From contig NZ_BLAW01000001.1 of the NCBI RefSeq assembly GCF_009617895.1, forward strand, positions 3,649,001 to 3,713,000: 64,000 bases of DNA, given 5' to 3'. Of this stretch, positions 18,113 through 26,462 are shown in pieces; position 1 is the stretch's first letter, and each line of letters starts with the position of its first letter. A model generated the notes under the pieces. That model was not told the DNA's origin, ran no database searches, and saw only the letters and a list, made by a program, of their open reading frames with translations. Both the position numbers and the translations under genes were made by a program. The stretch is from Prolixibacter sp. SD074 (lineage in GTDB: Bacteria > Bacteroidota > Bacteroidia > Bacteroidales > Prolixibacteraceae).

Positions 18113-18748
18113 ATGAATATAAATTTTTTGGTTATAGAAGGTAATATCGGGTCAGGGAAAACCTCATTGTCAAGTCGGATAAGTCAGGATTTTCAGGCTA
18201 AACTGATTCTTGAGAAATTTGCGGATAATCCGTTTTTGCCGAAATTCTATCAAGATCCGGAGCGGTATTCTTTCCCCCTTGAATTGTCCTTCCTGGCCGA
18301 ACGATATAATCAGTTGAAGCGGGAACTTTCTGATCGCGATCTTTTTCACCAGTTGACGGTGGCTGATTACTTTTTTATGAAATCGCTGATTTTTGCTCAG
18401 AATACACTCGCTGAAGATGAGTATCAGTTGTATCGTAAGTTCTTTGAAATCATATATGATAAACACCCCAAGCCAGATTTGTATGTCTATCTTCATCTTC
18501 CTGAGAATCGTCTGATTGAAAATATCAGGAAGAGAGGACGGGAATACGAACAGGAAATTGATGAAAAATACCTGAAAAAAATCAGTGAAGGATATTTTCG
18601 CTTTTTTCGTCAGCAAAATGGCTTCCCGATTGTTATAATAGATACCCGAAATATTGATTTCGTGGAAAGTCAGGCAGATTATGAAAAATTAATTGACGTT
18701 ATTTTTCATAAGTCCTATAATTTTGGGGTAAACAGAGTAATTTTATAA
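18113..18748 (+). CDS. Deoxynucleoside kinase
   Basis: 211-aa cytosolic kinase of the dNK (deoxyadenosine/deoxyguanosine kinase) family for nucleotide salvage. Walker A 'GNIGSGKTSLS' lies at the N-terminus; 'LELSFLAERYNQLK' and the 'DLYVYLHLPENRLIENIRKRGREYEQEI' lid/LID-type segment follow. Substrate (dA, dG, dC) cannot be told from sequence alone. It begins about 50 nt after the prolyl oligopeptidase gene. Confidence 0.88.
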   Translation: MNINFLVIEGNIGSGKTSLSSRISQDFQAKLILEKFADNPFLPKFYQDPERYSFPLELSFLAERYNQLKRELSDRDLFHQLTVADYFFMKSLIFAQNTLAEDEYQLYRKFFEIIYDKHPKPDLYVYLHLPENRLIENIRKRGREYEQEIDEKYLKKISEGYFRFFRQQNGFPIVIIDTRNIDFVESQADYEKLIDVIFHKSYNFGVNRVIL

Positions 18749-18780
18749 TTAGATTCATTAATAAAAAAACGTTCTAAAGC

Positions 18781-18811
18781 TTTTCTTAATTAACAAAAGA
18801 TTTTACTTTTG
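18781..18811 (+). promoter_or_regulatory. Promoter of TPR lipoprotein gene
   Basis: TTTT (18781-18784, three of four to TTTG), 19 nt, then TACTTTTG (18804-18811). Predicted start about 40 nt before the ATG at 18858. Confidence 0.5.
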
Positions 18812-18857
18812 TGAAAAGTGTCGAACAATTGGTTTTGAAAATTAATAAAGGTTCATC

Positions 18858-20609
18858 ATGAAGAAAATCAATTTTAAGGCTGTTGCCGTATTCTTCGTTG
18901 GCGCGATGACGCTGTCAAGCTGTGCCAGTCTGCAGAAAATGAAGAAGAATGCCGATAAAATCAACTACACGGTTACCCCGGAAGTGCTTGTCACAAAGGG
19001 TGGTAATGTTGACGTTGAGATTCAGGGGCGCATTCCTGAAAAATTCTTTAACAAGAAAGCTACTATTACGGCTACTCCCGTTCTGACTTACGAAGGTGAA
19101 GAAAAAGCGTATGCTCCTTACAAACTACAGGGAGAGAAGGTAGAAGCTAACAACAAGGTGATTAGCTATACCGATGGCGGAACTTTCTCATATAAAGGGA
19201 GTGTACCTTATGTAGATGGAATGCGTAAGTCAGACTTGGTTGTGCGTATTACCGCTTCACAAGGAGACCAATCTTTGGATTTCGATCCGGTTAAGATTGC
19301 TGATGGTGTAATTGCGACCTCAACATTGGTTGAAGACAAACCCGCATCAATTGTAGGTATTGAGAAAGGAAAAAATACCACTGGTGTTTATGATCCGGCA
19401 ATTGATAAATTTCAGCGCGTTGTACCTGATGAATATAAAGCTGATTTGATGTACCTCATCAATAGCGCATATGTTCGTGGCTCTCAGCTGAAGAAGGAAG
19501 ATATGGATAAGCTGAATGAATACATCAAAGATGCGTTCGAAGCCGATCGTAAAGATCTGAAAGGCGTGATGGTTTCAGCATATGCTTCTCCTGACGGTCC
19601 TGAAAGTTTCAACACCAAGTTGGCCGAGAAACGTGAAGGTTCTGCAACAACGGTTGTTGACCGAAAACTGAAAAAAGATAAAGTTGAAACCGAAGTTGAA
19701 GGTAAGTACACTCCTGAAGACTGGGAAGGTTTTAAAGAACTGATGGAGAAATCCAACATCCAGGACAAAGAAATGATCCTGCGTGTACTCTCGATGTATC
19801 AGGATCCTGAAGTTCGCGAGCGTGAAATTAAAAATCTGAGTGGCCCATTCCAGGAAATTGCAAAAACAATTCTTCCGAAACTGCGCCGTTCAAAAATTAT
19901 TGCCAGCGTTGATTTGATTGGTAAGACCGATGAAGAAATAGCTAATTTGGCTGACACCGATCCTTCTAAGCTCAACCAGGCAGAATTGATTTATGCTGCT
20001 TCACTTACTGAAGACCTGAATAAGCAAAAAGCAATTTATACCAGTTTCACTCGGCAGTTCCCTGAAGATTGGCGTGGCTACAACGACCTGGGTGTTGTTG
20101 AAATGATGCAGGGTAATACTGGCGACGCTGAATCTAACTTCGAGAAAGCTGACAAACTGGATCCGAAAAATGCAATCGTTCAGAATAACTTAGGAGGTGT
20201 AGCTTTGGTGAACGGGGATCTGGATAAAGCACAGGAACTTTTCAGTGCAGCCAGTGGTGCCGGACAGGAAGTGAATTACAACCTGGGTACTGTAAGTATC
20301 TTGAAGGGTGACTACGATGCAGCCGTTAAATATTTTGGTGACGGAACTTTTGTCAACAAAGCTCTTGCTCAGATGCTTACCGGCGATAATAACGGTGCAC
20401 TCCGCACATTGAACAACCTGGAAGAAGAATCTGCACTGGGTGATTACCTGAAAGCCATCATCGGTGCGCGTACTGCCAAGACAACCCTCTTGTACGATAG
20501 CCTGGAGGCTGCAGTGAACAAAGATGCCAAGTATAAAGATATTGCAAAGGTTGATCTGGAATTTGCGAAGTACTTCAACGACGAGCAGTTCAAGTCAATC
20601 GTAGAGTAA
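18858..20609 (+). CDS. TPR repeat lipoprotein with OmpA-like segment
   Basis: 583-aa putative outer-membrane or periplasmic lipoprotein (signal peptide to 'TLSSCAS'). The middle includes 'GVMVSAYASPDGPESFNTKLAEKREGSATTV', resembling the peptidoglycan-binding region of OmpA-family proteins. The C-terminal third consists of TPR units ('WRGYNDLGVVEMMQGNTGDAESNFEKADKLDPKNAIVQNNLGG'). It resembles a family of Bacteroidota TPR/OmpA-like surface lipoproteins of unknown precise role. Isolated by its own promoter and a strong terminator, so likely a highly expressed single gene. Confidence 0.78.
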   Translation: MKKINFKAVAVFFVGAMTLSSCASLQKMKKNADKINYTVTPEVLVTKGGNVDVEIQGRIPEKFFNKKATITATPVLTYEGEEKAYAPYKLQGEKVEANNKVISYTDGGTFSYKGSVPYVDGMRKSDLVVRITASQGDQSLDFDPVKIADGVIATSTLVEDKPASIVGIEKGKNTTGVYDPAIDKFQRVVPDEYKADLMYLINSAYVRGSQLKKEDMDKLNEYIKDAFEADRKDLKGVMVSAYASPDGPESFNTKLAEKREGSATTVVDRKLKKDKVETEVEGKYTPEDWEGFKELMEKSNIQDKEMILRVLSMYQDPEVREREIKNLSGPFQEIAKTILPKLRRSKIIASVDLIGKTDEEIANLADTDPSKLNQAELIYAASLTEDLNKQKAIYTSFTRQFPEDWRGYNDLGVVEMMQGNTGDAESNFEKADKLDPKNAIVQNNLGGVALVNGDLDKAQELFSAASGAGQEVNYNLGTVSILKGDYDAAVKYFGDGTFVNKALAQMLTGDNNGALRTLNNLEEESALGDYLKAIIGARTAKTTLLYDSLEAAVNKDAKYKDIAKVDLEFAKYFNDEQFKSIVE

Positions 20610-20637
20610 TACTCAATTGAAAATATGTTCAGAAGCT

Positions 20638-20671
20638 ATTCCGGAGTAGTGTTTACTACTCCGGAATAAGA
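20638..20671 (+). terminator. Terminator after TPR lipoprotein gene
   Basis: Perfect 13-bp stem (ATTCCGGAGTAGT at 20638-20650 with its complement at 20655-20667), 4-nt loop GTTT, followed by a short T-rich tail. Confidence 0.8.
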
Positions 20672-20723
20672 TTTCTATACCTGTATTTTACATCTACCCT
20701 GGTAAAACCTTTATTTCTTTCAA

Positions 20724-20768
20724 AGAAAAAAGGTGGATTATCGTGTAAGGACACAATGAATCCACCTT
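20724..20768 (-). terminator. Terminator after the SpoU methyltransferase gene
   Basis: On the minus strand, AAGGTGGATT / AATCCACCTT arms (20730-20739 and 20759-20768) enclose an inner GTGT/ACAC stem and are followed by a T-run (A-run at 20724-20731 on the plus strand). Confidence 0.8.
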
Positions 20769-20800
20769 AAGATTGTTGGAATGTGTAATGTCCGGAGTAA

Positions 20801-21334
20801 TTACCGGCGCATTTTATTGCTGATATCCCATAATACGATACCCGCACTCACTGAAATATTGAATGAGTGTTTGGTTCCGTATTGTGGGATTTCTATGTTT
20901 TCATCACAGAGATCGATAATTCTTTGTTGCACACCTTTCACTTCATTACCGAAAATCAAGGCAACTTTATCTTCTTTAGTGGCATTGAAGTCAGTTAGTA
21001 AGGTGCTATTGGCTACTTGCTCTACTCCCACAATTTTGTATCCTTCGCTTCTTAGTTTTTTGACTACTTCGTCGGTGCCTTTGCAGTACTCCCAATCAAT
21101 TGATTTTTCTGCACCGATAGCTGTTTTATGAATTTCCTTGTTGGGCGGAGTAGCTGTAATTCCACACAGGATGATTTTTTCGATGCGAAGGGCATCCGAT
21201 GTACGGAATACCGATCCAACATTGTTCCCGCTTCTGATATTGTCTAAAACAACAGTTACCGGGAGTTTTTCCGCCTCTTTAAATTCATTGATGGATAATC
21301 TTTCCAGTTCGCTGGTTTTCAGTTTTCTTGTCAT
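20801..21334 (-). CDS. SpoU/TrmH-family RNA methyltransferase
   Basis: 177-aa SPOUT-class SAM-dependent RNA 2'-O-methyltransferase. The three family motifs are present: 'LDNIRSGNNVGSVFRTSDA', 'ALIFGNEVKGVQQ' and 'IPQYGTKHSFNISVSAGIVLWD'. The short form resembles TrmH/TrmL-type tRNA methylases, but the target is not evident. Its ATG follows the TAG stop of the arginine deiminase gene with no intervening base, indicating translational coupling, and a hairpin terminator closes the pair. Confidence 0.88.
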   Translation of the reverse strand: MTRKLKTSELERLSINEFKEAEKLPVTVVLDNIRSGNNVGSVFRTSDALRIEKIILCGITATPPNKEIHKTAIGAEKSIDWEYCKGTDEVVKKLRSEGYKIVGVEQVANSTLLTDFNATKEDKVALIFGNEVKGVQQRIIDLCDENIEIPQYGTKHSFNISVSAGIVLWDISNKMRR

Positions 21335-22606
21335 CTACCAATCTACTTTTTTCCGTCCTATTGGCATCGTCATACAGCGGGCGCCTCCACCTCCCCGGCT
21401 AAGTTCTGATCCGGCGATGGTAATAACGGCTTTCTTCGACGCACGAATATCGGCCTTGTTTTCAATAATGTCCTGAGCCTTAATAATGTCGTAACCATTT
21501 TTACTCATTTCCTCAATGGTATAATTATTTCTTTCGTAACCAATTACTTTTCCAGGAGCAATAGAGAAAAAGTTCGCTCCACTGTGCCATTGTTCGCGTT
21601 CCATGGTCCAGTCGTCTTTGGTCCCTCCACACTGGATCGGTCTCATATCCATACCCACTTCTTTCAGGGCTTGTAGCAGATCTTCTCGGAGTTTGATACT
21701 GGTTACCTCGCCGTTATCAATGGTAATGTGAATGGTCTGGTATTTATTGTTTCCCAGAATCAACGGAGCATAAATCATTACTTCATCCTTGTTCAGGAAG
21801 GTAAAGGTCATATCGAGGTGGATGAACGATTCAGGTGTATGCGGCAATTCCTGTACAATAATGTGTTTCGTAGGTGCTTTCTTCTCTTTGATAGATTCAA
21901 TCAGGTAATCAATTCCCTGTGAAGTCGTGCGAACGCCTGTCCCAATCAGGATGACATCATCGCGCGCGATTTCCACATCGCCTCCTTCAATGCTTGTATG
22001 TTGGCTTGACGGTATGTTTTTAATGGGTATCATCGGATCAATGGTTTTGACCCCAAATATAGGATGGTCTTTAAAAATAGCCGCCATAATCAGTGCCTCC
22101 CGGTCGCGTACCGGCCTGGCCATTTTCCCTATCAACACCTCATCATACACCGTCATAGAGGCATCGCGTGTGAATAAGATGTTGTGTAAAGGACGGAGGG
22201 CAAAACGCTCTTTACTCAGGAATTTTGTGAGGTTATCACGCTTTAAAATGGAGCCTTCGATCAATTGTCGCGCTAATTCATCTTCAGGGAGATCGTGTAG
22301 GGCACTTATTTCGCAAAAGGCTTCTTCACGTTCGCAGATGCGGTTGATAATGCGCTCTTTTGCATGCGAATCCTGGAGGGTTTGCGTTAGTAAATCTTTA
22401 ACTTCAAAGGTATTGGCAACTTTCTCCAAAACACCTTTTAACTGGGTATATTCCTGCCTGGCAACTGACAGATTAAGTATGTCACTATAAAGGGCACGCT
22501 CAGCATTTTGAGGCGTCATATTCTCCACTTCCTGCCCGGGAGTATGTAAAATAACTCCCTCTAATTGTCCGATTTCAGATCTGACATTTACATTAAACTT
22601 TTTCAT
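21335..22606 (-). CDS. arcA: Arginine deiminase
   Basis: 423-aa guanidino-modifying enzyme converting arginine to citrulline and ammonia. Catalytic residues are visible: Cys411 in 'GGGGARCMTMP', His/Asp in 'FIHLDMTFTFL', Glu in 'SIEGGDVEIA', Asp in 'ILFTRDASM'. It lacks neighbouring arcB, arcC or arcD genes, so it is not in a standard ADI operon here. The downstream partner is an RNA methyltransferase. The N-terminus starts 'MKKFNVNVRSEIGQLEGVILHTPG', canonical for ADI. Confidence 0.92.
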   Translation of the reverse strand: MKKFNVNVRSEIGQLEGVILHTPGQEVENMTPQNAERALYSDILNLSVARQEYTQLKGVLEKVANTFEVKDLLTQTLQDSHAKERIINRICEREEAFCEISALHDLPEDELARQLIEGSILKRDNLTKFLSKERFALRPLHNILFTRDASMTVYDEVLIGKMARPVRDREALIMAAIFKDHPIFGVKTIDPMIPIKNIPSSQHTSIEGGDVEIARDDVILIGTGVRTTSQGIDYLIESIKEKKAPTKHIIVQELPHTPESFIHLDMTFTFLNKDEVMIYAPLILGNNKYQTIHITIDNGEVTSIKLREDLLQALKEVGMDMRPIQCGGTKDDWTMEREQWHSGANFFSIAPGKVIGYERNNYTIEEMSKNGYDIIKAQDIIENKADIRASKKAVITIAGSELSRGGGGARCMTMPIGRKKVDW

Positions 22607-22650
22607 TGATGCTATAATAATGTTGTTGTGTCATTTGTGTTAATGTGAGG

Positions 22651-22658
22651 CAAATATA
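22651..22658 (-). promoter_or_regulatory. -7 element for arcA
   Basis: TATATTTG on the minus strand, about 45 nt upstream of the arcA ATG; no good -33 TTTG is seen. Confidence 0.45.
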
Positions 22659-22768
22659 GTTAAATATGGGTGGACTGAATTTTGCGGGAGATATGTTTAG
22701 CAATGTCTTTTATTGTATCATTTTCTTTTGTCAATTGTTATTTTTATACGGTAAAGAAGGAGGATGAG

Positions 22769-23356
22769 TTGAAAAAGTGGGTATACATTTTGTTTTTTTT
22801 ATTCCTTGCGGTATCAGCAGGTGGGCAGGTGGTTCTTATTCCTCCTGAATTACCTGATTCACTGGCCGGGAGGGGCGATTCCATTCCTCATGTCGAACTT
22901 CAGCCTATTCAGGTAAAGCCCCATAGCCGAAGGTATTACCGGAGGAAGCAACGCCGTTATTCCCGGCTTGTATCGATTGTTAATAAGGTGTACCCAATGG
23001 CCAAATTAGCTGCAAAAAAACTGGAGGAATACAACAAAGTTTATTTGACGCTGAAGACGGAACGGCAGCGTAAAAAGTATATCAAACAGATACAGGAAGA
23101 CTTGATGAATGAATATGGCGACGAGATAAAGCACATGAAAATCTCTGAAGGAAGAGTGCTAATGAAGTTGATTGACCGGGAAACCGGGCATTCGTCGTAT
23201 GCGATTATCAAGGAGTTCCGGGGCGGGTTTACAGCGTTCTTCTGGCAAACGGTTGCCCGTCTGTTTGGAAACGATTTAAAGGTCCGTTACAACCCTTACG
23301 GTGAAGACTGGATGATTGAAAATATTGTACAGCAAATCGATCAGGGGGCAATATGA
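22769..23356 (+). CDS. DUF4294 family secreted protein
   Basis: About 195-aa exported protein of unknown function found in Bacteroidota. I prefer the TTG at 22769, preceded by an unusually good Shine-Dalgarno (AAGGAGG, with ATGAG spacer), because it yields a clean signal peptide (KKWVYILFFLFLAVSAGGQ). The open frame extends upstream to 22682 but those residues are not signal-like. Conserved segment 'RRYSRLVSIVNKVYPMAKLAAKKL' and 'ISEGRVLMKLIDRETGHSSYAIIKEFRGGFTAFFWQTVARLFG'. The stop overlaps the start of thpR by four bases, so the two genes are coupled. Confidence 0.75.
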   Translation: MKKWVYILFFLFLAVSAGGQVVLIPPELPDSLAGRGDSIPHVELQPIQVKPHSRRYYRRKQRRYSRLVSIVNKVYPMAKLAAKKLEEYNKVYLTLKTERQRKKYIKQIQEDLMNEYGDEIKHMKISEGRVLMKLIDRETGHSSYAIIKEFRGGFTAFFWQTVARLFGNDLKVRYNPYGEDWMIENIVQQIDQGAI

Positions 23357-23916
23357 GCAAACGCACTTTCATTGCCGTAAATATCAAACCGGAAGAGAAG
23401 CTGCTAGCATTTATTCACGAATTGCAGCGAGAATTAGGGCGTAGCCACATTAACTGGGTAAATCCGGCTACCATGCACCTGACATTGCGGTTTTTAGGAA
23501 GCACTACGAAGGAACAAATTGGACAAATTTTGAATGAAGCGCCAGGTTTATTCAACCGGTATAAACCTTTTGAAATTGAGATGAAAGGATCCGGAAAGTT
23601 TGGTTCAGTGCAAAATCCTAAAATCTTTTGGATTGGATTCGAAGAAAACGAAGCGTTATCCGGGCTTGCCCGTGAAGTTGAATCATTGGTTCAGAGTGTA
23701 GGTTTTGAAAGTGAAGACAGGATATTCCGTCCGCATTTGACATTGGGGCGTGTTAAATGGCTCAAAGAAGCTGATAATTTAAAAAAGAAACTTGAAGATT
23801 ACCGTGAGGTAACGTTCCAACGTATGATGATAAAAGAGACGGTTTTCTACGAAAGTATCCTAAAACCAGCAGGTCCGTTTTACCGTCCTATTCAGAAGTT
23901 TTCCCTTGGTGCCTAA
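23353..23916 (+). CDS. thpR: RNA 2',3'-cyclic phosphodiesterase
   Basis: 187-aa LigT-type 2H phosphoesterase that opens 2',3'-cyclic phosphate ends (tRNA half ligation or processing). Both HxTx motifs are present: 'MHLTLRFLG' and 'PHLTLGRVKW'. Starts inside the end of the DUF4294 gene (ATGA overlap). Converges on the polyprenyl glycosylphosphotransferase gene with only 8 bp between stops and no obvious terminator. Confidence 0.9.
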   Translation: MSKRTFIAVNIKPEEKLLAFIHELQRELGRSHINWVNPATMHLTLRFLGSTTKEQIGQILNEAPGLFNRYKPFEIEMKGSGKFGSVQNPKIFWIGFEENEALSGLAREVESLVQSVGFESEDRIFRPHLTLGRVKWLKEADNLKKKLEDYREVTFQRMMIKETVFYESILKPAGPFYRPIQKFSLGA

Positions 23917-23924
23917 TTGTTGTT

Positions 23925-25340
23925 TTATTTTCCTCGTCCCTGCAGGATGTTGATCGCCGTGTAGATGATGATTTTAAAATCCACATACAAACTCATATTT
24001 CGAAGATAGATGAGGTCATACTGAAGCCTTTCAATCATCTGTGTCACATTTTCGGCATAACCATATTTTACTTGTCCCCAACTGGTAATTCCCGGGCGAA
24101 TTCGGAGCAAATGCCGGTAATGGGGTGCAGCTTTTTCAATTTTTTCAATATAAAAAGCCCGCTCAGGCCGGGGCCCGACCACTGACATTTCACCTTTCAG
24201 CACATTGATGAATTGTGGTATTTCATCGGAATGCGATTTCCGGAGAAACCGTCCGAATGGGGTAATACGCTGGTCGTTTTGGCTGGACAAATCGGGACCA
24301 TTTTTTTCAGCATCATTGTACATGCTTCTGAATTTGTACATGGTAAACGGTTTTCCGTAACGTCCGATACGAACTTGCCGATAAAGAATGGGGCCGGGTG
24401 AAGACAGCCGCACGCCAATAATGCAAACGAAGGAGAGAGGGGACAAAATAATCAGGCCCATAATTGAAATAAATATGTCAAGCAGTCGCTTGATGTTTTG
24501 TTGCCATGCCGGCATGATGCCGTTTGAAATCTGAATTAGCGGGCTTGAATAGACGGTGGTCATTTTTACAGCACCCGAAAGGATGGCATAAATATCGGGG
24601 ATACCGCGTATGATGATGTTCCGCCCGGCCAGTCGGTTAATAATGTCGTTCAGCTTTTTATGATCCGATGATTCAGAGGCAATAATTACCTCTTCAACAT
24701 TGTACTTGTTGATGATCCCAGGTATATCATTTAATTGCCCCAACACTTGTTGGTGGGGAACTTCCGTTTCTTTCTCACACTCATCTAATGCAACATATCC
24801 AATCACTTTATTCCCGGTAGGCACCGCCTGCGTTTCCAACTCCTGGGTAATGTGAACAGCCATTTCATTCGTCCCGATAATCAGAGTGGGGAATCCAATT
24901 CGCCCCGTTTTGAACTGATGAACCATGATGGATGAAATGGCCAGACGGGGTATGTAGGTTAAAACGAACTGAAAAACCAGTAGGGCCAATGCATGTTTGT
25001 CGTAGTATGTGTAGTCAGGAATATAGTCATCGAGAAGGAACATGAAGAAGATAAAAAGCGAACCCAGCACGGCCGAGAAAATCGTTTGTCCCAACTCCAG
25101 CAAGCGTGACTTTCGAAGAACATCATTGTAAAATCCGGAAATCGCGTACAAGCTAAGCCAAAAGAGCGGAATCAGTACTATACCGAGATAAAACTGCTGC
25201 GTAAATTCGATGGTATGGTTGTGTCCAAAAATCAAAGCTTCAGCATAATGTTTTCGGTACAGATAAAATAGTATCCAGGCGCACATAGCGGCTAAATAAT
25301 CTGAAACAAGGTAACTAATCAGGAAAGCTCTCCTTTTCAT
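23925..25340 (-). CDS. Undecaprenyl-phosphate sugar phosphotransferase (WcaJ-like)
   Basis: 471-aa integral-membrane initiating enzyme for exopolysaccharide or O-antigen synthesis, transferring a sugar-1-phosphate to undecaprenyl phosphate. N-terminal half has four or five hydrophobic segments and a CoA-binding-like Rossmann domain ('RIGFPTLIIGTNEMAVHI'). C-terminal bacterial sugar transferase domain shows 'KRLLDIFISIMGLI', 'MYKFRSMYNDAE', 'RKSHSDEIPQFINVLKGEMS' and 'VGPRPE'. It stands alone here, without other polysaccharide genes beside it. Confidence 0.9.
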   Translation of the reverse strand: MKRRAFLISYLVSDYLAAMCAWILFYLYRKHYAEALIFGHNHTIEFTQQFYLGIVLIPLFWLSLYAISGFYNDVLRKSRLLELGQTIFSAVLGSLFIFFMFLLDDYIPDYTYYDKHALALLVFQFVLTYIPRLAISSIMVHQFKTGRIGFPTLIIGTNEMAVHITQELETQAVPTGNKVIGYVALDECEKETEVPHQQVLGQLNDIPGIINKYNVEEVIIASESSDHKKLNDIINRLAGRNIIIRGIPDIYAILSGAVKMTTVYSSPLIQISNGIMPAWQQNIKRLLDIFISIMGLIILSPLSFVCIIGVRLSSPGPILYRQVRIGRYGKPFTMYKFRSMYNDAEKNGPDLSSQNDQRITPFGRFLRKSHSDEIPQFINVLKGEMSVVGPRPERAFYIEKIEKAAPHYRHLLRIRPGITSWGQVKYGYAENVTQMIERLQYDLIYLRNMSLYVDFKIIIYTAINILQGRGK

Positions 25341-25447
25341 CTGAACGACGAGGTTAGGTTTTATTGATCCCGTTTAAAATTGGCGCTTTATGATTTACAA
25401 AACGCCCGGGCTTTTAAAAAACTTATACAAATGAATACAAAATTTGG

Positions 25448-26335
25448 TTAGATGGAAATGGATTTTACCCGAAGTTGCTCTTTTATTCGGTTCACCAAAA
25501 GAAAAACTTCTTTCTCATCTTCCAGTGAATGAATAGAATACTCCAGGTTATTGACGCTTAACAGGAAGTCATCCATCTGGCGAATCAGGGTTTCATGAAC
25601 AGCTGTTTCGGAAAATGGGATGGTCCTATTTTCCGGTATTAGCGTCAGCCTGTTTGCCCTAAAGTTGACATCCAGCAGGCCACCATTCCGGTATATGAAT
25701 AAGCGGGATGAATCAGAAGTGTTTAGACTGCTGAAAGAGAGTGAGGCAACCATTCCGTCAGCAAAATCCAGATGGATATCGATGAAATCAGTAGCATCAG
25801 ATAAAAAACTACCGCCGGCCACTGCCGTTTCTGTTATTTCTGTTCGATTTAGTTTTAGAAGAATCCGGAAGAATCCGGTAATGTGATCAAATAAATCTCC
25901 CTGGAATTTTGTCGATGCATGTTCACCCTTCACAATGCGCGGATACTGGTTTGCTTGAAGTAATTGCCGTGTCAAGGGTTCATATAGTTGGTCGGCCCTT
26001 ACGGCAATCTGCGTACCTGCTTCGTGCGCCAGTTCGATTAATTGCTCTTGTTGTGATATTGAGAGCAGCTTAACCGTGTCGATAAATAGATGGCACGAAT
26101 TCCGGATAGCCAACGTTAAATACTCAAAACGGCAAAAATCCCGGTCGAGAACAAACAGGATATCCGAAATCAATGGAATAACACCGCTTTCATAAATGCT
26201 AAAATGTGCATGTGCGGTTAAATTCCACTTTTTATGATTATTAAAAACATACCAGTGCAATTTCCCTTTACCAGGCAATTTCCCGATAAGGTCATATTTT
26301 GGGCGGGGAGGTAAAATGATTCCGGGTTTAAGCAT
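25448..26335 (-). CDS. Divergent Gfo/Idh/MocA-like protein
   Basis: 295-aa protein. It resembles the oxidoreductase family only loosely: 'SISQQEQLIELAHEAGTQIAVRADQLYEPLTRQ' matches the region after the family's EKP motif, and 'DATDFIDIHLDFADGMVASLSFSSLN' matches the substrate-domain sheet. The EKP lysine is replaced ('FIDTVKLLS'), and no GxGxxG nucleotide loop is seen at the N-terminus, so catalysis is doubtful. I start at 26335; the frame continues to 26419 but a promoter element intervenes. It may be a scaffold or regulator of the polysaccharide gene downstream, which is pure inference. Confidence 0.6.
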   Translation of the reverse strand: MLKPGIILPPRPKYDLIGKLPGKGKLHWYVFNNHKKWNLTAHAHFSIYESGVIPLISDILFVLDRDFCRFEYLTLAIRNSCHLFIDTVKLLSISQQEQLIELAHEAGTQIAVRADQLYEPLTRQLLQANQYPRIVKGEHASTKFQGDLFDHITGFFRILLKLNRTEITETAVAGGSFLSDATDFIDIHLDFADGMVASLSFSSLNTSDSSRLFIYRNGGLLDVNFRANRLTLIPENRTIPFSETAVHETLIRQMDDFLLSVNNLEYSIHSLEDEKEVFLLVNRIKEQLRVKSISI

Positions 26336-26340
26336 ATACA

Positions 26341-26348
26341 CAAATGTA
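26341..26348 (-). promoter_or_regulatory. -7 element abutting a start codon
   Basis: TACATTTG on the minus strand, its G only 5 nt before the ATG at 26335, predicting a leaderless or nearly leaderless transcript. Confidence 0.4.
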
Positions 26349-26400
26349 CATAGGCTAAGTGTACAGAAGAATCTATTAACTTGCTTATTTATCAACCATT

Positions 26401-26435
26401 TTTGTTGAAAAACCCACAATTGAAAGGTATTTTTG
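26401..26435 (+). promoter_or_regulatory. Promoter of pcm
   Basis: TTTG at 26401-26404, 23 nt, then TATTTTTG at 26428-26435; predicted start about 20 nt before the TTG start codon at 26463. Confidence 0.5.
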
Positions 26436-26462
26436 TTGGCGAAATAGAAAAATGAACGGCGA

